Position numbers and translations under genes: made by a program. From the NCBI GenBank assembly GCA_948960675.1, contig CARDPF010000148.1, positions 1-7,635 on the forward strand: 7,635 nucleotides of DNA. Direction: 5' to 3'. The stretch is from an uncultured Eisenbergiella sp. (lineage in GTDB: Bacteria; Bacillota; Clostridia; Lachnospirales; Lachnospiraceae). The first letter of the stretch is position 1. The number at the start of each line of letters is the position of its first letter. Below the pieces are notes generated by a model. It did not search any database. It worked only from the letters and a program-made list of their open reading frames with translations, and had not been told where the DNA came from. Shown piece by piece: positions 1-5,515 of this stretch.

Positions 1-52
1 ACAACAGGGCACAAAAAACGCACTGCGTTTGTACGGTTTTGCGCCCTGTTGT
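1..52. repeat. Long palindrome at left window edge
   Basis: Bases 1-10 (acaacagggc) are perfectly complementary to 43-52. After one mismatch (a11/c42, which is a G-U pair in minus-strand RNA) the pairing continues at 12-16 with 37-41, giving a 16-position stem. The interior holds a second inverted repeat, aaacgca (16-22) with tgcgttt (24-30). There is no T-run after the stem on the plus strand, so it does not look like a plain terminator. It may be one copy of a dispersed palindromic repeat, and it may extend beyond the window. The minus strand also has short open frames running off the left edge here, but nothing recognisable. Confidence 0.55.
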
Positions 53-190
53 AGGGACATCCTGCATTTTGGGGGATTTGTCCGTCTGGGAGCCAGCAGC
101 CTGTCATGCCCATGCGTCCCCTGCCGGCCGCCGGGATCCCCCTGTGCCTTGCCCCTCCTGCAAAATTGATTTCCGTGGCCGAATTCTCCC
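53..190. other. GC-rich intergenic stretch, no gene seen
   Basis: This belongs to the 342-base stretch before the HD-domain gene. It is GC-rich and contains short self-complementary runs such as the ccggccgccgg area near 125-135. The open frames crossing it lack a Shine-Dalgarno site, and the one from 39 to 296 runs through the promoter at 197-224, so I regard them as chance. No RNA gene or terminator was recognised. Confidence 0.5.
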
Positions 191-196
191 TGCCCC

Positions 197-224
197 TTGT
201 TTTTTAGGAAAAGTGTGTTATACT
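197..224 (+). promoter_or_regulatory. Sigma-70-type promoter of HD-domain gene
   Basis: A TATACT -10 hexamer lies at 219-224 with an extended TG at 216-217. A weak -35 (TTGTTT, 197-202) sits 16 bases upstream. Transcription would start near 231 and give a leader of about 112 bases before the start codon at 343. The surrounding switch from GC-rich to AT-rich sequence fits a promoter. The -35 is poor, so the extended -10 is probably what carries it. Confidence 0.6.
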
Positions 225-255
225 TTTTGGAAGATATCAGGGTCAAAAAATCGAA

Positions 256-307
256 AATCCGGGACAGATTGCTTGCAAGAGGATTTTTGGACTTAGAATC
301 CGGGACA
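256..307 (+). repeat. Direct repeat aatccgggaca in HD gene leader
   Basis: The 11-base word aatccgggaca occurs at 256-266 and again, exactly, at 297-307, start to start 41 bases apart. Both copies lie between the promoter and the ribosome binding site. The spacing is close to four DNA turns, which would allow two protein-binding sites on one face. It could equally be chance or a local duplication. Confidence 0.4.
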
Positions 308-342
308 ATGAAAACCCATCAAAACAAAAAGGGAGGAATCAT

Positions 343-915
343 ATGGAAGCGGGTATTTCCAGGGAGGATGCACTTACATTATTAAAAAAATATAACCAGG
401 ATCCCTTTCACATCCAGCATGCACTGACCGTAGAAGGTTGCATGAAATGGTATGCGAAGGAATTAGGCTATGGGGAGGACGCTGTATACTGGGGAATTGC
501 AGGACTTTTGCACGACATTGACTTTGAACAATATCCGGACCGGCATTGCATCGTGGCCCCGCAGCTTTTGCGGGAAGGCGGCGTATGCGAAGGTATCATT
601 CACGCTGTCTGCAGCCATGGATATGGCCTGACCGTGGACATTGCCCCGGAGCATGAAATGGAAAAGGTATTGTTTGCGATAAACGAACTGACCGGGCTGA
701 TTGGCGCCGCCGCACGGATGCGCCCTTCCAAGAGCGTACAGGATATGGAACTTAAATCCTTAAAGAAAAAATATAAAACACCGTCCTTCGCCGCAGGATG
801 CTCCCGGGACGTCATCGCCAAGGGCGCCCAAATGCTCGGCTGGGAATTGGACGATCTGCTGTGGAAAACCATTCTGGCCATGCGTTCCTGTGAGGCCGAT
901 GTGACTGTTATGTGA
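343..915 (+). CDS. HD-domain phosphohydrolase-like protein
   Basis: This is a 190-residue soluble protein of the HD (metal-dependent phosphohydrolase) superfamily. Visible elements are His26 in the HALTVEG segment, the GLLHDID doublet at His57-Asp58, His68, and a SHGYG segment at His92. These match the order of metal ligands in short HDIG-type proteins. The conserved-looking stretches ELTGLIGAAARMRPSKSV (115-132) and KKKYK then FAAGCSRDVI (149-158) are, from memory, typical of this single-domain Firmicutes family. No enzymatic substrate is known to me. The start is supported by a gggagga Shine-Dalgarno at 331-337, five bases before ATG. The last acidic ligand expected in the H-HD-D pattern is Asn114 here (INELTG, where I would expect DELTG), so catalysis may be altered. 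The gene is monocistronic, with its own promoter and terminator, and converges on the minus-strand genes. Confidence 0.92.
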   Translation: MEAGISREDALTLLKKYNQDPFHIQHALTVEGCMKWYAKELGYGEDAVYWGIAGLLHDIDFEQYPDRHCIVAPQLLREGGVCEGIIHAVCSHGYGLTVDIAPEHEMEKVLFAINELTGLIGAAARMRPSKSVQDMELKSLKKKYKTPSFAAGCSRDVIAKGAQMLGWELDDLLWKTILAMRSCEADVTVM

Positions 916-932
916 GAAGAAGGGGAAAAGAC

Positions 933-976
933 AGGAAACCGGAACATTAATTAACATTCCGGTTTCTTATCTTTTT
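933..976 (+). terminator. Terminator of HD gene, possibly bidirectional
   Basis: Arms gaaaccggaa (935-944) and ttccggtttc (957-966) pair perfectly around a 12-base AT-rich loop. They are followed on the plus strand by ttatcttttt (967-976), a good U-tract. The hairpin begins about 20 bases after the HD gene stop. On the minus strand the stem is followed by a weaker T-rich run (CTGTCTTTTCC), so it could also stop minus-strand transcripts, including the small one at 967-1048. Confidence 0.85.
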
Positions 977-1026
977 ACCCCTTCATAGGGTTCTTTCATG
1001 TGGGCTTCCATGCCACCGGTGGTCAT
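967..1026 (-). CDS. Possible 19-residue small ORF
   Basis: The minus strand encodes MTTGGMEAHMKEPYEGVKR from ATG at 1024-1026 to TAA at 967-969. An in-frame GTG three codons upstream (1033-1035) could extend it to 22 residues. A strong extended -10 lies just upstream and the stop abuts a hairpin, so the arrangement resembles a miniature gene. Ribosome binding sites are poor: only AAAGG directly before ATG-1026, with a slightly better GGAAG six bases before the internal ATG at 997-999. The composition (no low-complexity run, charged and aromatic residues near the end) looks protein-like. I do not recognise it. It could be a small RNA, a gene remnant or chance. Confidence 0.3.
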   Translation of the reverse strand: MTTGGMEAHMKEPYEGVKR

Positions 1027-1027
1027 G
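1009..1027. promoter_or_regulatory. Palindrome downstream of a -10 site
   Basis: The 10-base perfect palindrome ccaccggtgg (1013-1022) is flanked on both sides by catg (1009-1012 and 1024-1027), with a single extra t at 1023 breaking the symmetry. Located about 20 bases downstream of the extended -10 at 1043-1048, it could be an operator. It also overlaps the start of the small ORF, so coding or RNA constraint could explain it instead. Confidence 0.3.
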
Positions 1028-1042
1028 CCTTTCACAGTTACC

Positions 1043-1051
1043 TATTATATC
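1043..1051 (-). promoter_or_regulatory. Extended -10 promoter element, minus strand
   Basis: The minus strand reads TGATATAAT, a consensus TATAAT preceded by TG one base away. No good -35 is found at 16-18 bases. A transcript would start near 1036 and run through the small ORF into the hairpin at 933-968. The site lies downstream of the FMN-binding-like gene and points away from it. Confidence 0.45.
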
Positions 1052-1110
1052 ATAACTTCTTGCGGTTACTCATCCCTACATATGGCAAAGCTTCCCTAAT
1101 ATTCTTTTTA

Positions 1111-1626
1111 TCAATTTTCCCCGGTACTACCCGAAGCTTTTTCTGCCTTTTGCAAAGCCTCCTTAATAGCATTTAATAATACCATAGAGGTATGTTTACT
1201 TTCTTCAGAATACGTTATACCTTCTAAAGACTGACTTTCACATATCTGGGATACGAGATCTTCAAATGCCGGTTTAATTAATGGATACATGGTAGATACA
1301 GTTTCATCATAATTAAACATACGAATACTTTTAATAGTTTTTTCATCTACTGTAACTTCAATGTCTACTGCGTTATCACCCAAATCAATTGATGTGTTAT
1401 AAACGCCTGGTACATAAATATCTTTATTTTTAGGAAAAAACATAACGATAAGCAATATAATCCCAAGAGAGGCAAAAATGCCAACACATATCAATTTTTT
1501 TGAATGCGGCGATATGGTTTTACTTTGGGAACTGATGACAACATCCCCTCCTTCCTTCTTCATTCTTCCAGATACTACCGCTTTTTTCCCTTCCTCTGGA
1601 ACATTTACATTCTGTACGCAAAACAT
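1111..1626 (-). CDS. Membrane-anchored FMN-binding-like protein
   Basis: This 171-residue protein has a polar N-terminal segment of about 43 residues, one strong hydrophobic helix (about 45-64), and an outer domain (70-163). The outer domain resembles small FMN_bind domains: a YVPGVYNTSI opening, an alternating strand pattern with VDIEVTVDEKTIKSI, then a closing helix HTSMVLLNAIKEALQKA. In that family the helix is usually preceded by an S/T-G-A-T-like motif where FMN is attached covalently. Here the equivalent stretch is YSEESKHTS, so the flavin site seems lost. The location is probably the cytoplasmic membrane with the C-terminal domain outside. The start is chosen on a very strong AAGGAGGAG (1634-1642), seven bases before ATG. 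The gene is visibly AT-rich compared with the operon to its right, which suggests a different origin. The family call is a fold-pattern judgement; the function is unknown. Confidence 0.75.
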   Translation of the reverse strand: MFCVQNVNVPEEGKKAVVSGRMKKEGGDVVISSQSKTISPHSKKLICVGIFASLGIILLIVMFFPKNKDIYVPGVYNTSIDLGDNAVDIEVTVDEKTIKSIRMFNYDETVSTMYPLIKPAFEDLVSQICESQSLEGITYSEESKHTSMVLLNAIKEALQKAEKASGSTGEN

Positions 1627-1640
1627 AACCTGTCTCCTCC

Positions 1641-1826
1641 TTAAGAATTTTTAACAAGAAAAAAAAGAACTGCAAAAAGTACAACAACCAATCGCCGTCC
1701 TTTCAAACTCCGACTTCCCACTCTAAATGTCCCGGCAGCGGATTCCTCCGCCACTGACGCACCCAAGTGAGGAATCAAGAGAGGTGCAGCAGTATGCGTC
1801 CACACTTTTACACCTCTGTATATCAT
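1641..1826 (-). CDS. Possible 61-residue upstream ORF
   Basis: The frame opens with MIYRGVKVWTHTAAPLL, has a basic middle (SRSLKGRR), and ends in a hydrophobic helix-like tail LVVVLFAVLFFLV. Its TAA stop (1641-1643) overlaps the Shine-Dalgarno of the next gene, so ribosomes finishing here could reinitiate 14 bases later, as in a coupled pair or leader ORF. Against it being real, the nearest purine-rich site (AAGGAG) is about 13 bases from ATG, too far for good initiation. The DNA also forms inverted repeats, so the open frame could be incidental to a structured leader. No family is recognised. Confidence 0.3.
   Translation of the reverse strand: MIYRGVKVWTHTAAPLLIPHLGASVAEESAAGTFRVGSRSLKGRRLVVVLFAVLFFLVKNS
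1648..1675 (-). promoter_or_regulatory. Weak proximal promoter candidate
   Basis: The minus strand shows TTGCAG (1670-1675), a 16-base T-rich spacer, then TAAAAA (1648-1653) with an extended TG upstream. It would give a very short leader carrying just the Shine-Dalgarno of the FMN-binding-like gene. The AT-rich context makes chance matches likely. It is an alternative to the distal promoter. Confidence 0.25.
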
Positions 1827-2016
1827 CTTAAGGCTTAGACTCCTTCTGCTCTGACACGGACAAAATATTGCAATTTTGCCCTCGGTGGGTTTTAATTACT
1901 TTTGCGTGTATCGCAGACTTTGTCTGTATTGTGTGGTACCTGAAATACCAACCCTGCCCGGCACTGCGCCATCAGTGTAGAGTGGTACACCTTGTCCTCT
2001 TGAAATCCCGAACATT

Positions 2017-2050
2017 ATTTTACCATACCCGCCACCTTTACACAAGTCAA
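2017..2050 (-). promoter_or_regulatory. Distal promoter for FMN-binding-like gene
   Basis: The minus strand has TTGACT (2045-2050), then 17 bases to TATGGT (2022-2027). In an overlapping register TTGTGT (2040-2045) is 17 bases from TAAAAT (2017-2022), which also has the extended TG at 2024-2025. Either register gives a good housekeeping-type promoter directed toward the gene at 1111-1626. It lies just past the stop of the ORF remnant at 2069-2182. Confidence 0.55.
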
Positions 2051-2068
2051 AAAAATGCGCCGCATGGC

Positions 2069-2182
2069 TCAATTCTTCTTTTTAGCAGGAGTATTTACAC
2101 CTACAGCAAACTTATAATCAATCCACTTCTTTACGCCTCTTAGCCCTAATTGAATCCTCTCCAACGCCGACTGTACAGGCGT
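2069..2182 (-). pseudogene. 3' remnant of an ORF, perhaps a transposase
   Basis: A 37-codon minus-strand frame without a start codon runs from an in-frame TAG (2183-2185) to TGA (2069-2071). Its translation begins TPVQSALERIQLGLRGVKK and ends in a basic tail, AVGVNTPAKKKN. The composition (regular Lys/Leu/Val use, charged C-terminus) looks like the end of a real protein. The TPVQ opening recalls the TP-x-(E/Q) motif near the C-terminus of several DDE transposases, but the rest does not let me name a family. It is cut off just before the prfA terminator, so a deletion or insertion boundary probably lies near 2183-2220. Confidence 0.35.
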
Positions 2183-2220
2183 CTACAAACTTTCACAGCC
2201 GGTAAATCCCCGGAATCCAC

Positions 2221-2249
2221 ATAAAATCAGGCTTTTAAGCCTGCTGATT
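2221..2249 (-). terminator. Terminator containing the prfA stop codon
   Basis: The arms caggctt (2228-2234) and aagcctg (2237-2243) pair tightly, with the TAA stop (2235-2237) at the loop edge, and are followed on the minus strand by TTTTAT (2221-2226). A competing outer pairing, aatcag (2225-2230) with ctgatt (2244-2249), would place the inner part in a bulge. It ends the DUF1385-prmC-prfA unit with no wasted bases after the coding sequence. Confidence 0.8.
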
Positions 2250-3311
2250 TAAGATGCACAACTTGCGGGCCTGATCGGCCGCCATCAGGTGATCAATGAG
2301 TTCCTGAATATCGCCGTCCATAATCGCATCAATTTTATACAGGGTCAGCTTGATCCTGTGATCCGTCACCCTGCCCTGCGGGAAATTGTACGTCCGGATT
2401 TTTTCGGAGCGGTCCCCCGTGCCCACCTGACTGCGGCGCAGCTGGGCCTCCTCATCGTGGCGCTTTTGCTGTTCCAGATCATACAGCTTGGCACGCAGCA
2501 CTTTCAACGCCTTATCCTTATTTTTCAGCTGGCTTTTTTCGTCCTGACAGGAAATGACGATGCCCGTGGGCAGATGGGTAAGCCGCACGGCGGAATCCGT
2601 GGTATTGACGCACTGCCCGCCGTTGCCGGAAGCACGGAACACGTCAAAGCGGCAGTCATTCATGTCGATGGCAATCTCAAAATCCTCCACCTCCGGCATG
2701 ATTGCCACCGTGATCGTGGAAGTGTGGATGCGTCCGCCGCTCTCTGTCTCCGGCACGCGCTGCACCCGGTGTACCCCGCTCTCATATTTTAACCGTGACC
2801 ATGCGCCCTGTCCGGAAATCATAAAGCTGACATATTTCATGCCGCCGATTCCGATTTCCTCTACGTCCATCGTTTCCACCCGCCACCGCTGCCGTTCCGC
2901 ATAGCGCACATACAGCCGGTAAATCTCCGCCGCAAAAAGCGCCGCCTCATCACCGCCGGCCCCGGCACGGATTTCCACGATAACATTCTTGTCATCATTG
3001 GGATCCTTTGGCAAAAGCAAAATCTTGAGCTGCTGCTCCAATTCCCCTGCCTTTGCCCTTGCGCTGCCCAATTCCTCCTTGAGCATCTCGCGCATATCCT
3101 CGTCGCCCTCCCCTTCCAGCATGGCAAGGCTGTCCGTGATATCCTGATTCGCTTTTTTATATTCCCGATAGGCCTCTACAATCGGCATCAGGTCGCTCTG
3201 CTCTTTCATCAAAGCCCGGAACCGTTCCTGATTTGCCGTAACCGAAGGCTCGTTTAGTTCGCCCATGATCTCCTCCAAACGGATCAAAAGGCCTTCCAAT
3301 TTGTCAAACAT
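2235..3311 (-). CDS. prfA: Peptide chain release factor 1 (RF1)
   Basis: RF1 recognises UAA and UAG in the ribosomal A site and triggers hydrolysis of peptidyl-tRNA. The protein is 358 residues, the normal length. It has an N-terminal helical domain (about 1-100), the [20 protein letters not shown] segment typical of the PCRF region (108-127), the codon-recognition P-x-T element as PET (187-189) in [19 protein letters not shown], and the catalytic GGQ at 231-233. The loop reads GNGGQC rather than GAGGQH as in E. coli. The PET tripeptide and the lack of an SPF motif separate it from RF2. Gln233 is the target of the methyltransferase encoded just upstream. The start follows the prmC stop by 13 bases, and its GGGAG ribosome binding site overlaps that TAG stop, so translation is probably coupled. 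Confidence 0.98.
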   Translation of the reverse strand: MFDKLEGLLIRLEEIMGELNEPSVTANQERFRALMKEQSDLMPIVEAYREYKKANQDITDSLAMLEGEGDEDMREMLKEELGSARAKAGELEQQLKILLLPKDPNDDKNVIVEIRAGAGGDEAALFAAEIYRLYVRYAERQRWRVETMDVEEIGIGGMKYVSFMISGQGAWSRLKYESGVHRVQRVPETESGGRIHTSTITVAIMPEVEDFEIAIDMNDCRFDVFRASGNGGQCVNTTDSAVRLTHLPTGIVISCQDEKSQLKNKDKALKVLRAKLYDLEQQKRHDEEAQLRRSQVGTGDRSEKIRTYNFPQGRVTDHRIKLTLYKIDAIMDGDIQELIDHLMAADQARKLCILNQQA

Positions 3312-3324
3312 ACCGATCTACTCC

Positions 3325-4164
3325 CTATACGCTTGGCTTATATCCATACACGACCCGGTCCAGTCCTACATAGTCCTGCACCACCATCACCCCTTTAAAC
3401 CCTGCCTCCTCCAGCAGGGCCGAAACCGCTCCGCCCTGATCGTAACCGATTTCCAGAAATAACATACCGCCGCCGCACAAATGTTTTGGACACTCTGCGG
3501 CCATTCTCCGGTAAAAGTCCAGCCCATCCTTACCGCCGTCCAGGGCTGCTCTGGGCTCATGCAAACGCACTTCCTCCGTCAGGGTTTCAATCACATCCGA
3601 ACAAATATAGGGCGGATTGGACACAATCATTTCAAACATTCCCTCGATATCCGCAAACAGATCGCTCTGCACAAACCGGACATCTTTTTCCCCAAGGGCT
3701 TGCGCATTGCGTTTTGCCACCTCCAGTGCAGCCCCGGAAATATCGGCTCCCACACCGCTGCAGCCGTTGGAATAGTGCAAAAGGCTTAACAAGATGCAGC
3801 CGGAGCCCGTACACATGTCCAGAATCCGGTATCCGTCATGGAGGTTTTTCATCGCCTCCTCCACCAAAATCTCCGTATCCTGACGGGGAACCAATACATT
3901 TTCATCCACCGCAAACGCCAGCCCCATAAATTCCTGTACGCCCGTCAAATACTGCAAAGGCACATGACTGCCCCGCTTGGCAATCCATTCCCTGTAATGC
4001 GCAGCATTCCCTTCTTCCACCCCACGTTCCCCGTGCGCTAAAAGATCATTGCGTGTGGTCTGGCAGACCGCCTCCAGCAAAAGCCTTGCGTCCAGCGCCG
4101 CCTCCTCAATGTTCTCCCGCTCCAGCGCATGCTTCCCTTCCTCGTAAAGATCCCTGTAGGTCAT
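3325..4164 (-). CDS. prmC: Release factor glutamine methyltransferase
   Basis: PrmC transfers a methyl group from S-adenosylmethionine to the glutamine of the GGQ motif in RF1 and RF2, raising termination efficiency. The 279-residue length is typical. The N-terminal helical release-factor-binding part spans about 1-85. The methyltransferase domain shows the VLVPRQDTEILVEEA entry segment (90-104), the SAM-binding loop LDMCTGSGCILLSLL (115-129), an acidic ligand region GADIS (139-143), and the diagnostic NPPY (183-186) that positions the substrate glutamine. A late HEPRAALDGGKDGL stretch (202-215) is also characteristic. The ATG overlaps the stop of the DUF1385 gene (ATGA), with AGGAAA a few bases upstream inside that gene, so the two are co-translated. 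prfA, its substrate, follows directly. Confidence 0.97.
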   Translation of the reverse strand: MTYRDLYEEGKHALERENIEEAALDARLLLEAVCQTTRNDLLAHGERGVEEGNAAHYREWIAKRGSHVPLQYLTGVQEFMGLAFAVDENVLVPRQDTEILVEEAMKNLHDGYRILDMCTGSGCILLSLLHYSNGCSGVGADISGAALEVAKRNAQALGEKDVRFVQSDLFADIEGMFEMIVSNPPYICSDVIETLTEEVRLHEPRAALDGGKDGLDFYRRMAAECPKHLCGGGMLFLEIGYDQGGAVSALLEEAGFKGVMVVQDYVGLDRVVYGYKPSV

Positions 4165-5216
4165 GGGTTTCCTGCGCCCTCCGCCGTTTTGGCACCCGGC
4201 TGCCCTTTTTGGGGGACGCCCTTTTTGGAAGCCTTTTGCCTGCCGCCGGAAACGTTTTGCGCCCCTTCCCCGAAATTCTCCTGCAAATAAGCGCGCCAGT
4301 CAAACACCGCCTCCACGGAAGCGATGGCTACCTCAATCATGGATTCGTCCGGTTCCCTTGTCGTCAGCTTCTGCAGCCACATCCCCGGCGCGCTGATAAT
4401 CCCGACAAAAAGATTGTCGCTTCTGCCCGCCAACCGGATGATCTCATAGGAAATACCTGCAATCACGGGAACCAGGGCCAACCGCAGTGCAAGCCGCAGC
4501 ACCGGATTACCGATCCGGATAAACATAAAAAGAATCACGCTGACCACCATGACGAACAACAAAAAACTCGTACCGCAGCGCCTGTGCTGCCGCGAACTGC
4601 GGCGCACGTTGCCCACGTTCAGTTCACGCCCCCGCTCAATACAGTTGATACACTTATGCTCCGCCCCGTGATACATATAAACCCTGCGGATATCCTTCAT
4701 GGCCGAAATCGCCAGTACATATCCCAGAAAAATCAGGATACGCAGTACCCCCTCCAAAATCGCCAGCAGGGAAGCGTTGCGGACATACGCGGAAAACAGG
4801 GTGCTCAAATAGTACGGCAGGACAATAAAAATAGCCACTGCCATCACAATGGAAAAAGCCACGGTAGCGCCCGTCACCAGCTTCGCACTCCCGCTCCCGG
4901 CTTCTTTTGCCCCATTTTCTTCCTGTCCCTCCCCCTCACGGTCCGGTTCCTCCTCGTAAAACTGTGCCGACCAGGACAGGGTTTTCATCCCCAGCACCAA
5001 AGAATCCACAAAATTAAACACACCCCGTACAAAGGGGATTTTCGCTACCCGGTCCACCATCCGGCTGCCCTGATACTCCTCCGCCTTGACCGTGATGGAA
5101 CCGTCCTGCCTGCGCACCGCCACCGCATAGCGGTTCTTGTTTTTCATCATGACGCCTTCCAGCACCGCCTGTCCCCCGATGCCGCAATAGCATTTTTTTC
5201 TCTTTTTCTTAGCCAT
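4161..5216 (-). CDS. DUF1385 family membrane protein (YqhQ-like)
   Basis: This 351-residue protein belongs to DUF1385, a family of unknown function (B. subtilis YqhQ is, to my knowledge, a member). It opens with a basic stretch and the conserved GIGGQAVLEGVMMK segment (12-25). A hydrophilic domain with an acidic linker (about 86-105) leads to four likely membrane helices at about 114-140, 150-170, 215-234 and 238-262. Between helices 2 and 3 lies the family signature YHGAEHKCINCIE (182-194), then HRRCGTSFLL (211-220). The His and Cys residues suggest a metal or redox site, though none is proven. The tail after about 315 is Gly/Lys/Gln-rich and probably disordered. The start has GGAGAG (5221-5226) four bases upstream. 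The stop overlaps prmC. This gene is often placed beside prmC-prfA in Clostridia (from memory), but its link to termination is unknown. Confidence 0.95.
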   Translation of the reverse strand: MAKKKRKKCYCGIGGQAVLEGVMMKNKNRYAVAVRRQDGSITVKAEEYQGSRMVDRVAKIPFVRGVFNFVDSLVLGMKTLSWSAQFYEEEPDREGEGQEENGAKEAGSGSAKLVTGATVAFSIVMAVAIFIVLPYYLSTLFSAYVRNASLLAILEGVLRILIFLGYVLAISAMKDIRRVYMYHGAEHKCINCIERGRELNVGNVRRSSRQHRRCGTSFLLFVMVVSVILFMFIRIGNPVLRLALRLALVPVIAGISYEIIRLAGRSDNLFVGIISAPGMWLQKLTTREPDESMIEVAIASVEAVFDWRAYLQENFGEGAQNVSGGRQKASKKGVPQKGQPGAKTAEGAGNP

Positions 5217-5261
5217 ATATCTCTCCAGACAACAAATCGCCGCCGCAATTTCCTATTAAGA

Positions 5262-5301
5262 TAAAATTAAGGTTGAGATTTACAAAAAACCTCAACCTTA
5301 A
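5262..5301 (-). terminator. Intrinsic terminator after rpmE
   Basis: Perfect 11-base arms ttaaggttgag (5267-5277) and ctcaaccttaa (5291-5301) form a hairpin starting seven bases after the rpmE stop. On the minus strand the stem is followed by TTTTAT. It separates rpmE from the DUF1385-prmC-prfA unit. A possible weak promoter (TTGTAA, then TATCTT about 16-17 bases later) overlaps the terminator itself, but read-through could also supply the downstream genes. Confidence 0.88.
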
Positions 5302-5308
5302 GCACTTC

Positions 5309-5515
5309 TTATTTGCTTTCCACACCATACTTCTTATTGAATTTATCAATACGTCCGCGGGCCTGTGCAGTCTTCTGCTGGCCGGTGTAGAAGGAATGGC
5401 ACTTGGAACATACCTCGACGTGCAACTCAGGCTTGGTTGAGCCGGTCACGAATGTATTGCCGCAGTTACATGTTACCGTTGCCTGATAGTAGTTAGGATG
5501 GATACCCTCTTTCAT
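5309..5515 (-). CDS. rpmE: Ribosomal protein L31 (bL31), zinc type
   Basis: bL31 is a 50S protein that helps bridge the two ribosomal subunits. The 68-residue sequence starts [19 protein letters not shown], characteristic of the family. Cys16, Cys18, Cys36 and Cys39 (CNCG and CSKC) make it the zinc-binding (C+) form rather than the zinc-free paralogue that replaces it under zinc starvation. The C-terminal part, [23 protein letters not shown], is standard. A strong GAGGTGA Shine-Dalgarno lies seven bases before ATG. The gene has its own promoter, a roughly 110-base leader and a terminator, so it is a single-gene unit between rho and the DUF1385 group. Confidence 0.98.
   Translation of the reverse strand: MKEGIHPNYYQATVTCNCGNTFVTGSTKPELHVEVCSKCHSFYTGQQKTAQARGRIDKFNKKYGVESK

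Larger units (their letters stand above)
1627..2016 (-). other. Long leader with several inverted repeats
   Basis: If the promoter near 2017-2050 drives the FMN-binding-like gene, its untranslated leader is nearly 390 bases. In it I find these pairings: cagac/gtctg with a 3-base loop (1914-1926); ggacaaaat (1858-1866) with attttgccc (1873-1881), nine positions with one G-U in the minus-strand RNA; gacgca (1756-1761) with tgcgtc (1794-1799); and tggta/tacca in the 1930s-1940s. A T-rich run follows at 1657-1669, but no hairpin sits directly before it. A 39-codon open frame (1896-2015) starts inside the -10 region, so it is unlikely to be translated from that promoter. I do not recognise a known riboswitch class. 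Confidence 0.35.

Noticed and set aside
39..296. An 85-codon plus-strand frame at the left edge
   Set aside because: It has no Shine-Dalgarno, runs straight through the promoter at 197-224, and shows no family features.
1085..1140. Inverted aaagcttc / gaagcttt as a terminator for the FMN-binding-like gene
   Set aside because: The arms are about 40 bases apart, one lies inside the coding sequence, the core AAGCTT is itself a palindrome, and no T-run follows in the minus direction.
1925..2010. Plus-strand words resembling a T-box (agagtggtacacc followed by ttgtcctctt)
   Set aside because: There is no terminator U-tract or suitable plus-strand gene downstream: the next genes on that side are on the minus strand. 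No specifier-loop structure was recognised. The match is short and probably chance.
1896..2015. A 39-codon minus-strand frame beginning MFGISRGQGVPLYTDG
   Set aside because: Its ATG lies within two bases of the -10 hexamer, upstream of the predicted transcription start, and it has no ribosome binding site. The composition is protein-like, so it may be a remnant, but I cannot support it as a gene.
1868..2143. A 91-codon plus-strand frame across the AT-rich region
   Set aside because: It is antisense to the promoter and ORF remnant, starts without a Shine-Dalgarno, and has an odd Cys/His/Tyr-rich composition typical of chance frames.
4053..5264. A 403-codon plus-strand open frame opposite DUF1385 and the start of prmC
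   Set aside because: It lies antisense to two confidently identified genes, is rich in Pro, His, Arg and Gln as expected from a GC-rich complement, and lacks a ribosome binding site. It is a shadow frame.
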